From Coturnix japonica (lineage: Eukaryota; Chordata; Aves; Galliformes; Phasianidae), in contig NC_029516.1 in the NCBI RefSeq assembly GCF_001577835.2, forward strand, positions 51,024,186 through 51,088,185: a stretch of DNA of 64,000 nucleotides, written 5' to 3'. The position numbers were made by a program, and so were the translations under genes. Of this stretch, positions 29,705-46,600 are shown piece after piece; position 1 is the stretch's first letter, and each line of letters begins with the position of its first letter. Below the pieces are notes generated by a model, which did not search any database, had not been told where the DNA came from, and saw only the letters and a program-made list of their open reading frames with translations.

Positions 29705-30420
29705 GGTTAAAGACAGGCGTGCCTAAAGAACTGCTGTCAGGGCAGAGGGGAAGAATGGAGAGAGACCTGGGTTGATCTAATCTAGTCAACGCTGAAGAGG
29801 TCTCCCCATTTCAGCACTAAAAGTCCATTACTTTTGCTAATAATCTTCCACCATCCTGTCAGCAGGCATTTAATTGTGAACTTAAATTTCTGTGATCACA
29901 GTTTGAGCCATAATAGAAACGGGACATAAGGGAAAGGCTTGTCCCAGCAATCTCAGTTTTGTTCAGCCACCAGAGTCCTTTCTTTCCTACCCTTTGTGCA
30001 TGAGGATCAGGCAAGCGATCTTTGAGGATGAAGCTCTTCCCTGTGCAAGGAGCTGCCATCAGCCAGTGTACCATTCATACACTGTACTATTCATCCAGTG
30101 TGTGACAAGAGCACACCAGAAACTGTGTTGTGGTGGCCCTCTGCCAAGGGAAGGCTTTAAGTCTTACCATTCTCCTTATAAAGAATAAGTGCCTATGGAC
30201 TTTAACAAATTCTGCTTCCTTGGGGATTTGCCACTGCATTGATGTCAGCCTGAAACAAAGTCCCATTTTGCAGCTCTCCAGCAGCGATGGAGGGCCAGGG
30301 CCCCTCAAAGGAAGCAGCAGTAGCCAGAACAACTTGCTGCAGGGCCTCATGGGAAGCCATTATTCCCTCCCCCCTCTTTAACATTCTGTGAGCACTTCTG
30401 CCTTTTTGCATCCTGCCCAG

Positions 30421-30600
30421 GGAGCCATCAGCCTGTTCTCAATAGCAGGAGAAATCACTGCGGAGTTTGCATTTCCAGAGGTGTCTGGCCAGAACTCAGT
30501 GTTACAGCAGGAAGGTGTCGTGGCACTCACCCTGACCCCAGCCGATGCAAGGGACATTGCCCTGCTCCAGCTGACACAGCTCCCAAACAAGGGGCACTGA
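30421..30600 (+). other. Coding-like open segment behind a strong acceptor (unrecognised)
   Basis: A pyrimidine-rich stretch ending in CCCAG at 30420 is followed by 59 open codons and a TGA at 30598-30600. The peptide begins GAISLFSIAGEITAEF and ends LTQLPNKGH. Many codons end in G or C, as in the neighbouring genes. I do not recognise the product. It could be a terminal exon of an unknown plus-strand transcript, part of the HDHD5 3' UTR, or chance. The minus strand is also open over the same stretch, which lowers confidence. Confidence 0.25.
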
Positions 30601-32210
30601 GAGCAAGGGCCAGCCAACACAAATCACAGCCCAGCCTTTTTCTTACTTTGCCTGCAGTGACTGAGAAAAGAGATTGTCAAGCCTTAGCCCCGCATTCCAA
30701 GTCTTCATCTCTGAGAGTAGAAGTATATCTGTCCTTCACTTTCTTTCTTCCACTTTCCACGTTTGGTTTGCAACTCAGGAATACCCCCGTATGGTCTGAT
30801 CCCTGTTCCCTGCTCTTCCTGTAGCTTGCAAATAGAGTCTCTTTAACATGAATTAGCACCTGGGACTTTTCTGTCTGGGAACATCTCTATGTCCCTACTG
30901 ACACGCATCTTCTACTGCCTGTTTTCCTAGCTTGGGCTATCTGGATCAAGTCCCGTGTTTCCTTAGACAATCCAAAGAAGTTAAGCAAGCACTGTTTGGG
31001 GAACTCCATGTGAAAGATTGAATTAGCAAGGGGTGTCATAATTCCAGAGGAAGCACTGTGATTTCAGAAGCATAAGTCAGTTTGCATTTGCAATGGAAAG
31101 CATTTGGAACCAACACAACAGAGTCGGTGTTCCCAGTTATATCCAGCCTGCACCACATAGAGATCAGAAATAGGTCTGCTCTGCCCCCACTTCACTTCTT
31201 CTTGCTTTACCAGGCAGCTTCACACACGTGGTATGAGCAAGATATTCTGTGTTGTTCTTAGTTAAAATCTCAGCATCCCTGTGCACTGACATTCTGCTTC
31301 AACAGCTTGATGTACCTTCCTAGGAAGGTCAAACTGGTTCTTGTTTTGTTGGGTTCTATGACTGAATGGGTTTTGGTACATAGTCAAAGACCCAAGCAGA
31401 GATGGCTTTTTTCTCCAGGTTTTGTTTTCTGAATAGGAGCAAGAAAAATACTCCCCTGGGTCAATTTACCTGTTGTGAAATCAGTAACAGGAAAGATCCT
31501 CTTCTTCTCTTAGTACTAGCTGGGATTCTTTTCCTTTGTCTTATCAGAACAAGAATAATTTGTCTGCTTCTAAGAGTGGAACACTCTTTGATTTGAATCC
31601 TTTGCCTTTCACTGGAAGGATAAAAACAAAAAGCAGAAGTCCATTTCATCTACTTGCACAAAACAAGGGCTCACCTAGAGTTCTCTGAAGGATAAATACA
31701 GGAAAGGACTTGGCATAAAACAGCTTTCAGAGCATCTCCAGTGTTGCAGGCACCCTATGGATCCAGTGTGCAAGGCCTGATACTTGAGACCCAAGTCCCG
31801 TTCATTAACTAACTTCAGTGTCCCTCAGCCACGGAACAGAGATGAGGCCCTGTCCAGCAAAGGGACAGGTTTGCATTTGCACAGAGAGTGAGCAGGCATC
31901 TCTACCTTTAGAACAGCAGCGATGGAGAACTGACTGATGGGAATCAGCTTTGGCTTCCAAATTAGCTTTCAGCTCCAGATCTTTTCTGAACCGTGTTAGT
32001 GTTAAAACAGTGCTCTGGGAGTCTTTAAAGCGTGTAGGAGGAACTTCAGCGATAAGGAATTCAAGAAATGCTTCACTTGAGGGTTGAAATTGAGCAGAGG
32101 GGAGTAGCCTAGAATAAATCTCATAGCGGGCTCCTTGCTTATCGGCAGCTCATCCACAGACATCTGTTACTGCTAGAATTCAGTCAAATCCTTTCTCCTT
32201 GGAATTGCAG

Positions 32211-32301
32211 TTTCCTGGAATGAGCTGCAAGAGTGGCTGGAACGCATCCTTTCCTGTATCTCATGTATTGCATTTCAGATGCCACGTTGCTCTGGCTTGG
32301 G
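32211..32301 (+). other. Exon-like segment with good splice signals (unrecognised)
   Basis: The segment is bounded by an acceptor after a pyrimidine-rich stretch (AG at 32209-32210) and a GTAAGC donor at 32302. One frame is open throughout, including WNELQEWLERILSC. It cannot be joined in frame to the exon-like segment at 33352. It may be a noncoding exon or chance. Confidence 0.15.
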
Positions 32302-33227
32302 GTAAGCATACTTGTGTGCAAATCAATGGACCAAGCAAGGACAGGGGGCTTCACTCGTTCTGATCCTTTAATATTCATATGGTGCACTACCTTATGCAAC
32401 AGACAGTGAAGACCTGATCCTAACAGCTCCATCTTCCACAGATGGGGAGGTTTTAGGCAAGTCTAAGGGAAGTACGTTGTGAGTTCAGGCAGCTGAGAAT
32501 AACAGGGGGGAACTGAAGGTGGGACTGACCTCATTTTGGATCTGAAGCAGAGAGCTTTTATGTCATGCAATAACATGGGGGTCAGAGAGGACAATTCTGT
32601 TATTCCACAGGGCAAATATAACCACTAACCTGGCATTCAGGGAATCACACAACACTACTGTACCCTTTCTTCCAGCCTTAATCCTGGTGTGTCTTTCTAC
32701 CCTTCCCTCCCCCACACCATAGATGGGTAATGTTTCAAATTCTGTCATGTACACTGTATTGGGGTGATTATATATGGTACAAAGAAATCACAAGATGTGT
32801 TTGTTTTAGCATTCAAATCAAGTTTAACCCAGATCCAGAGCTGCTCCTTTGAATTAGCACATTAAAAAAATAATAAAAGAGGTTTTCTTTGAAATAAATT
32901 GTAGCACGCTGTGTGTATGTTGTGTGAGTATCGGCCTGGCCTCTTTCATACCTTCACCCTAAAAGATTATCAGGACCAAATGCTGTCTTTTGTTGTGCTC
33001 ATCAAATCAATCTCGGATTGTCTTGAGGGAACTACCCTGCAGGATACGTCTCCAGCAATTCTTTTAATTGGACCAAACAGTAATTCCCCTTAAGCTCTAT
33101 GTTTGCCATACTCAGATGAGACTATGAACAGTAACTTTGACTGTAAAGCGGGAGAGGGAGGAGGGGGGGATAATCACCAAGTGATATCCTGACTGATACT
33201 TTGCAGTCAGTTTTAGGATGCCACGTG

Positions 33228-33235
33228 TATAAAGG
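33228..33235 (+). promoter_or_regulatory. TATA box candidate (TATAAAGG) next to an E-box
   Basis: TATAAAGG lies right after CACGTG at 33222-33227, about 120 bp upstream of the first exon-like segment at 33352. It could start a short transcript there. There is no other support. Confidence 0.25.
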
Positions 33236-33351
33236 TGCTTTCAGAGCAGGCATTTAGTTGTGACTTGACCTAACCAACCATTTGTAATTATTAGTTCTAC
33301 TGGGTGGGGAAGCAACAAACTAGATAGCACCAACTTTATCTGCTATTGCAG

Positions 33352-39908
<6,557 letters not shown>

Positions 39909-40658
39909 GTCGATAATACTTTGCAATATCAAGTTGTGCCATATGAAAACATACATCCCTTGGGGTCCTGTTACAAGGTTTGTAGGAGAGCCCAGCTATT
40001 TAGCATTCTGTTGCTCTCCTCATAAAAGAGAGACCATTCCCAGGATGTGAAAGTGAAGTGAGAGATGAGGCCTGTGGCCAGTGGACACTTGGCATCCCCC
40101 TGGCATTAATCAGAAGCTGTATTTTTTAAAAAGCAAGATTGTTAAAATAAAATTAGAAACTTGTGACTGATTCTGTCCTCCTTTGAGTCTTGCTGAGCTC
40201 TTTAGTTGTGTGTTCAGGGACCAACAGATGCATTAGTGTTATTTGCTTCTCCTCACATTGGGTTGCTAAAATAGCGTCTGGATTTTTTCCCCTCAAACAA
40301 ACTTCCTGTAAGTGAAAGTGAATTCTAAAAGCTGCAACACCAAGGGGACTACTTGAAAAGGGAATAATGAAGACATAAAAAATCCAGATGACACTTCTGA
40401 GCTTCCTACTTAAATGATTCACAGAAGTGTATACCACTTGAAAAGAGCTCATGAGGGGAAAAAAAAGCCATATCATTTAAATGCTAATTACTGTAAGATA
40501 AAAGAAATTTTAAAAGCTGGGATCAGCAAGACGGCAATTATTCGTGTAATCTGAGATGCGAGTTCCCATTGGAGAAACTCTGAGCTCACAGCTAGAGCTT
40601 GCTTAGCTCCCAATGGATTAGGTCCTGCACAGACAAGGACATGAAGGTGGCACCAATG

Positions 40659-40975
40659 TTCATAGAATAAGAAAGGCTGGAAAAGACCTCTAAGATCATC
40701 CAGCCCAACCGTCAGCCTATCACCACCATTTCCACTATACCATGTCCCTCAGTGCCACATCCACGTGGTTCTTGACCCACCTCCAGGGACATCACCATCC
40801 TGGGCAGCCTCTTCCAATGCCTCACCACTCCTGAGAAGAAATGTTTCCTAATATCCAACCTGAACATCCACTGATACAACTTGAGGCCATTACCTCTCTC
40901 TGTTACCTGGGAGAAGAGGCTGACCCCCACCTTGCCACTACTACCTCCTTTTAGGGAGTTGTAGAGCAATAATGT
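40659..40975 (-). mobile_element. CR1 LINE 3' fragment
   Basis: This is antisense CR1 from a TCATAGAATAAG-type terminal end through 'aaaagacctctaagatca', 'ccacctccagggacatca', 'cctaatatccaacctgaa' and 'gttacctgggagaagagg'. It is about 310 bp with an intact-looking 3' end. Confidence 0.9.
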
Positions 40976-41814
40976 CTTGAGTTTGGTTGCATGCAGTGCT
41001 CAGTGTTCCTGAGCATTTTGCTGTAGCGACAGCCAGTGTTCTTAATAGCTCTGCCTCACTGTCCAGGCCCCACATAGAAATGACATGCATTCAACTTCTG
41101 TAACATCCATTTGGAAGGTACATGCTCTTCCCACACATATGAAGGTCCCCAGATGTATCCATCAGTGCCTTGAGAGCATGTTTTGGTGCTTGCCAGCTGA
41201 TCTGGTTCGGGTTCTGTCTCCATTTTGCCAGAAGAAATCCTTATCTAATGAGTTAGGCAAAAGTTGAGGACATACAAGTATTTAAGTAAATATATCCAAA
41301 AGTGTTCCTCTTTTTAATTTAAGGGAAAAAAAAACCAACAAAACAATTCACAAACAAAAGTATAAAATATACATAATAAAACATTGGTTGCAAGTCAAAA
41401 GAGCAGATTATCTTCTGAGATATCAGATTTTTAAAAAGCCAAAATAAAATGATCTCAAAATTTCTTGACAAGTAAACTTAAAAGGATAGGAAGATGACAA
41501 GCTTGCCTGAACATTAAGTAGAAAGGCTTGGAGGTGCTTGTATCTCATGAACAGTAACCAACTGGTTGGACTGCAGAAACTGTGACAATACCTACAGTAA
41601 GTACCAGCTCCAACTAGTTTTCTACTCAGTCAATGCTACGTTGGCCAGTAGAGGATCAGTGGCACGGAATAAGTCTTCCTAGTGCATCCAGCTCAGTCTT
41701 GAAATTGACAGCATCACTGCTATGGAAGGATCAACCCCATAACCTCTTATTAGGGTGTTTTCACGATGGTTAGCCTGAAATAACCTTTGCTTGTGTCTGT
41801 ATTCACACAAGGAA
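40976..41814. other. AT-rich intergenic, possible IL17RA polyadenylation site
   Basis: There is no gene. On the minus strand, ATTAAA (reverse complement of 41313-41318) is the first polyadenylation-type hexamer I find downstream of the IL17RA stop. If used, it would make the 3' UTR about 2.3 kb and include the CR1 insertions at 41.8-43.1 kb. Confidence 0.3.
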
Positions 41815-43100
41815 TACCTCACGCTCATTTTTGCTCAGGATAAAGTCAGGGAATACATCAGCAAACTGGATATTCATAAACGTGGTCATTCCATCTCTGA
41901 TGGGATCCATCCAGGAATGCTGAGGGAGCTGGAAGAAGTAATTGATAATCTTTGACTGATCATGGCAACTGGGAGAAGAGCCTAAAGACAGGAGAACATC
42001 AAATGCCCTATCTGCAAGAACAACAAAAAGGAAGACTCATGCAGCTGTAGACTGGTCAGCCTCGCCTTGATCCCTGGGAATTCATGGAACAGTTCATCCT
42101 GAAACCATTTCCAGGCACATGGTTAAACACAAAGTGCAAATCCCTGCACCTTGAGAGTAACAACCCCAAGCAGCAGAACAGGCTGGGTGCCCTTTGTGGA
42201 AAAGGACATGGGAATCCTATAGGACACTGAGATAAGCATGAGCCAGCAATGCGCTCTTGCTGCAAATCAGACTGAATGTATCCTGGGCTGCATTAGGCAA
42301 AGCACTTCCAGCAGGTAAAGCTTTTCCTCTAATCAACTCTGGTGAAGACATGCCTTGAGTACTATGTCCACTGCTGAGCTCCTCAGTACACAAGAGACAT
42401 GGACATACTGGATAGAGTCCAATGAAGGGCCACAAAGATGGTTAGGGGACTACATCATCTCTCATATACAATGACAGGCTGAGTGTTGGCACTGTTGAGC
42501 CTAGAGAAAGGTCAGGAGCCATCTTTTCTACGTAGAATGATAGAATTGTTAAGGTTGGAAAAGACCTCTAAGGTCACCTAGTCCAAACATCCACCTACCA
42601 CCAACACTGCCCACTAAACCATGTTCCTTAGTACCACATTTACACATTTCTTGACTGCCTCCAGGGATAGTGACCCCACCACTTCCCAAGGCAGCCTGTT
42701 CCAAACCCTCACCACTCTTTCTGAGAAGAACTTTCCCTAATATCCAATCTGAACCTCCCCTGGCACAACTTGAGGACATTCCCTCTTGTAGGTATTATGT
42801 ACATAAAGGGAGAGTACAAAAGAGGGCAGAGACAGGCTCCTTTCACTGGTACCCAGTGACAGGTCATGAGGCAACAGGCACAAATAGTTTCCTTTTGAAC
42901 ATCAGGAAGTGCTTTTTTTCTGTGCAGCTGATAATGTACAGGGTTTGCTCAGAGAGGTTGTGCAGTCTCTCTGCTTGGAGATAATCAAAAGCGACATGAA
43001 CATGGGCCTGGACAATCTATTGTAGGTTGCCTTGCTTGAGCAGAGGTGTTGGACCTCTGCAGTTTATCTGGCCCAACCTAAACTATTATGTGATTATGTA
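41815..43100 (+). mobile_element. Old CR1 LINE with reverse-transcriptase remnant, internally deleted and interrupted
   Basis: At about 41845-41960 the plus strand reads REYISKLDIHK and SDGIHPGMLRELEEVI, ending at a stop. This matches the CR1 ORF2 reverse-transcriptase region. The next part resembles the NYRPVSLTSIPGKVMEQ region with shifts of frame. After an internal deletion, the CR1 3' part follows: 'tgagccagcaatgcgctc', 'atcctgggctgcattagg' and 'agggccacaaagatggtt' to the interruption. It resumes with 'acccagtgacaggtcatg' and ends near ATTATGTGATTATG. It is degraded and older than the CR1 inside it. It lies downstream of the IL17RA stop, in antisense to that gene. Confidence 0.85.
42533..42793 (-). 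mobile_element. Younger CR1 LINE inserted into the older CR1
   Basis: This is an antisense CR1 3' copy: 'agaatgatagaattgtta', 'aaaagacctctaaggtca', 'tgcctccagggatagtga', 'ctgagaagaactttccct'. It separates two halves of the plus-orientation CR1 around it, so it inserted later. Confidence 0.88.
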
Positions 43101-43608
43101 AAGACAGTCTTAATCTAGCTGAAGTTTAAGGCACACATCTTTAACACATTATTAAAAAAATATATATATTAAAAAAACCAAACCCAAACTGGCAATGCAA
43201 AGTTTGTCATGCTATCTAATTCTACAGTCTGATTCTTGGTCTTGCTTTCTATCTAGTGCAATAAAACCATTACATTTGGAGGGAGTTTTGAAGGCACAGG
43301 TGGGTGAACCAAGGTAATTTTTCTGCAGTGAGGACTCAATACAATACACGTCCCCCGGGAGCAGAACCACTGCTTGTTCTGTCACAGTGATGACTAGTAT
43401 TTGTTGCTTCTCTCCCATACAGAGATCAGAAGCAGAGATGTTAATCAACTGCTGGGCAATCCCGCCTCCCTGCAGCAGACAGGAAGATCCCACCAATTAG
43501 TCTCATGTAATACAAGGAGAAGGATGGTGTTGGAAACACAGTTTCAGTGCTGGATGTGGTGCCAGCTTCCATCTGCGTATTTCAGATGGAGCAGGTCCCA
43601 GATAAAGC
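43101..43608 (-). other. IL17RA: IL17RA 3' UTR, proximal part
   Basis: Noncoding sequence follows the TAG at 43609-43611. No minus-strand AATAAA or ATTAAA occurs in this stretch, so the transcript probably continues into the CR1-bearing region. Confidence 0.5.
43145..43185. repeat. A/T-rich low-complexity stretch
   Basis: Poly(A) and (TA)n mixture just beyond the CR1 pair. Confidence 0.8.
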
Positions 43609-46600
43609 CTAACAGTCCTCTGAAGATGGGCTCATGTTCACCAGCTCTGCTGGATACCCCGACTCAGAGCTCTGTTGAATGTCCTGGAAAAAAAGCTGCT
43701 GCTGGAGGCTCTTTAGACTGTTCAAGATCTCTGGAGAGAGTTCATGACAAACCACCTGATTCTCCTGATCCTCTTCCTCCTCTTCCACAGGGTCATCAGG
43801 AGGCAAAGGAGAACATCTAGAGATGTAACCCTGGTCTGACTGTACTGACTGTCTTTGGTCTTTGCACTGGTCTTCAAAGATCAACTGGTGCTGCCTGTCA
43901 GCCTCCTCTTGGCAGAAACATGGATCTGAAGGAATGACACTCTGCTGATAAAGAGAGTACATAAGTCCATTCAGATGGTGCCTCAGTTCCCCTGAGAGGT
44001 TTGCAGGACTTTGGTCATCTATTGCTGAAACATCATAGTCATCATGGAGGATGACGTTATTCCTCATTGGAAAACTTGTCTCCAGAAGAGGAACTCCTTC
44101 CATGCAGTCCTCATTACTCAGCACATGATGGCCAAATATATTTTTGTCTTCCATGGGAGAGACTGGCTCTACTATCTGAACTGGAGCAGCCTCATCCATA
44201 GGATCGATCAGAGTCTGAGAAGCTGGATCTCCACAGAGATTAAGCTGAGGCTGTAGTTTACACCCTCTATTCTCACCTTCACAAATGTGGAGATTGACAA
44301 CATAACAGCAGTTAGGGTCAGGTTCTCGTAGGTGCAGCTGGTGTTTCACAATTCCACCTGGTTCACTTAGCAACGAATCCACCTGGCTCTCTACGTTTAG
44401 GGACTGCAACTCTTCAACATTATCCAGGCCGATGCTTTCAGCCTCAAACCAGTTTGGGTGCTCTGTCTGCCAGCTTCTGAACTTCTGAATTGCCTCTTTC
44501 AACTTCCTCCCACTAGGGGTATCAATGTAGTTTTCAGCTGTGATTTCCTGGATTCGATGGATGCGCCCAGGCTCAAACTTCTCCAAGTCCTGAATCCGAA
44601 AATAAATATCCTCAAACTTGTCCATCAGTTGATACCTGGATGTGACATTGAACAGATCAGGAATATCTTTCTCACTACTTATCCCATTGAAATAGCAGAC
44701 TATATACATTCCAAAACAGGCTGGCTTCTTGAAATCTGGCAGGATCAAATTCAGGGCTGGGGTGAACAGGTCTCCAGTTGGCTTTTGCTGATCTTGCTTG
44801 AGACAAACAGGCGCGCTCCCAAGCATGGCTTGCCATTTGGCCTGGGTGCCTCGTGAGCATAAGATTATGATCTTTGAAGATAGTTCTTCCATTTCCTTCT
44901 TCTGTCGAGTGAGCCAGGGTAACGGCCCTAACTCCGAGATCTGATGATCTTCTAGCAGATCTAAGGCTACAGCAGTGCCACAGACAGTCATCAGAAACTC
45001 AGCAAACTTCAGCACCACATCCACGTAGAGCAGGTGGTCGGCAGAGTATACAATCCAAACCTTCCGGGGCTTTAAGGGTGGTAGAGGAAGGTCGGTAGGT
45101 GGTACTGCTGAAAGACAGAAATATTAATCTCAACCACATTCCTGAAATCATAATGATGCAAACCAGAAGCAATCAACATAGGAGAACATTAACAAAAGGT
45201 TATACTAATTACCAGTTCTGAAGCTATTTTTGGCAATGTACAGAGACAACATTTACTACTGTAACAATGTTAAAGTCCTGACAGTGGAGCTGTGACTTGT
45301 ACTGTTGCTTGGGTAGTTCATGGAATTTCATCACACAAGAGTAAAACACATGGGCTTCAAGAGGTTTGCAAATGTAGCTACATTCCTTGCAGGGGAGCTC
45401 AGTGCACCTCAGAACAAACTCCTGCTGCTACTGCTTAGATGATCAAAGATTCTTTTGCCAGTACAGCCTCAGCTGGGTCACTCACTTGACAAAACAATTA
45501 TCTCCCATCTACCAGAGATGGCACTCCAACTTGTGTATTCTGTCTGATGCTACTTGTTATTACAAAGTGTCTTTTGACTACAAAGGAAGATCCCAAGGCC
45601 CTGTTTTGGTTTTGAGAAGCACCTACAGAGGAGCAGAGCACAGGAGAGCCCCTTTCTGAACAGTTATGTGAGACTTCCAGAATACATTAACAGGTATTTG
45701 GCAGCACAGCTTACCAGTTTGCAAATCAGAGTGACTGCACTTTCCTCGCTGGTGTCCTGGAAGAAAGAGAAAGTCACTGTAAGGCTTGAAAGTAAGAAAT
45801 AAAATTAACCCCTTAAAATGGCAACCCCTTCCAAAGGCCACATTCAAATATCTTTAACTGCAAGGGGTGGGATATAAAGATGGCACAAGGAAGAAGTCTA
45901 AATATGAAATATACTAAATGAACGAAGACTTGCAGCAGCCAATTTTGCTACTTCACTACATTTCTCATTGGAGAGGAGAAGAGACACACACAAAACCAAT
46001 TTTCTCCATCTTGCCCTGATTTGAGGGGTACAGAACTCAAAAAAGTATGAAAATTAATTTTGCAGAGACTCTGGGGGGAACAGAAGACAATGGACTGGAC
46101 AAATGGGAAGCTTCTGCCCTTGTAAAACTCTTGCCTAAATAGGAGGAGAAAAAAATGGAAAGGATATCTGTATCAATCTGCAGGAATCAAAGGGATGAAG
46201 TATGGAGTTTCTTCTTCCCTTCAAGAGCTCTGAAGATCTATATGAAAATGGAGTATCAGACAACATAATCCATTGAACACTTTATTTAAGCAGGTGGATA
46301 GTATAAGATCACACAAATCCCATGATGTAGATCAGAAGAAAGTATTTACATACACATGATTTTAGAGGCAGTACATCAGAATGGGAAGAAAGGAAACAGA
46401 AATAATTACAGAAGTAGGAAAAGTAGTTTTAGCATCAAGTCTTTTGTTTCTAGTTGAGTTGTTTCTACTATGAGTCTTACCTGCTCGTTTTTTGGTCATA
46501 CAAATGACACCTGCTATGACTGATCCCACCAGTAACACACAGATCCCAGTGATACACCAGTACACCCACATCATCATATCATCTGTGGTACAAGAAAAGC

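Larger units (their letters stand above)
29705..33227. other. HDHD5 downstream region with weak coding-like islands
   Basis: This holds the HDHD5 3' UTR and about 3 kb of unexplained sequence. Two segments have exon-like properties, 30421-30600 and 32211-32301. Clusters of ATTAAA/AATAAA-type hexamers occur near 32860-32895. I see no repeat families here. Confidence 0.45.
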
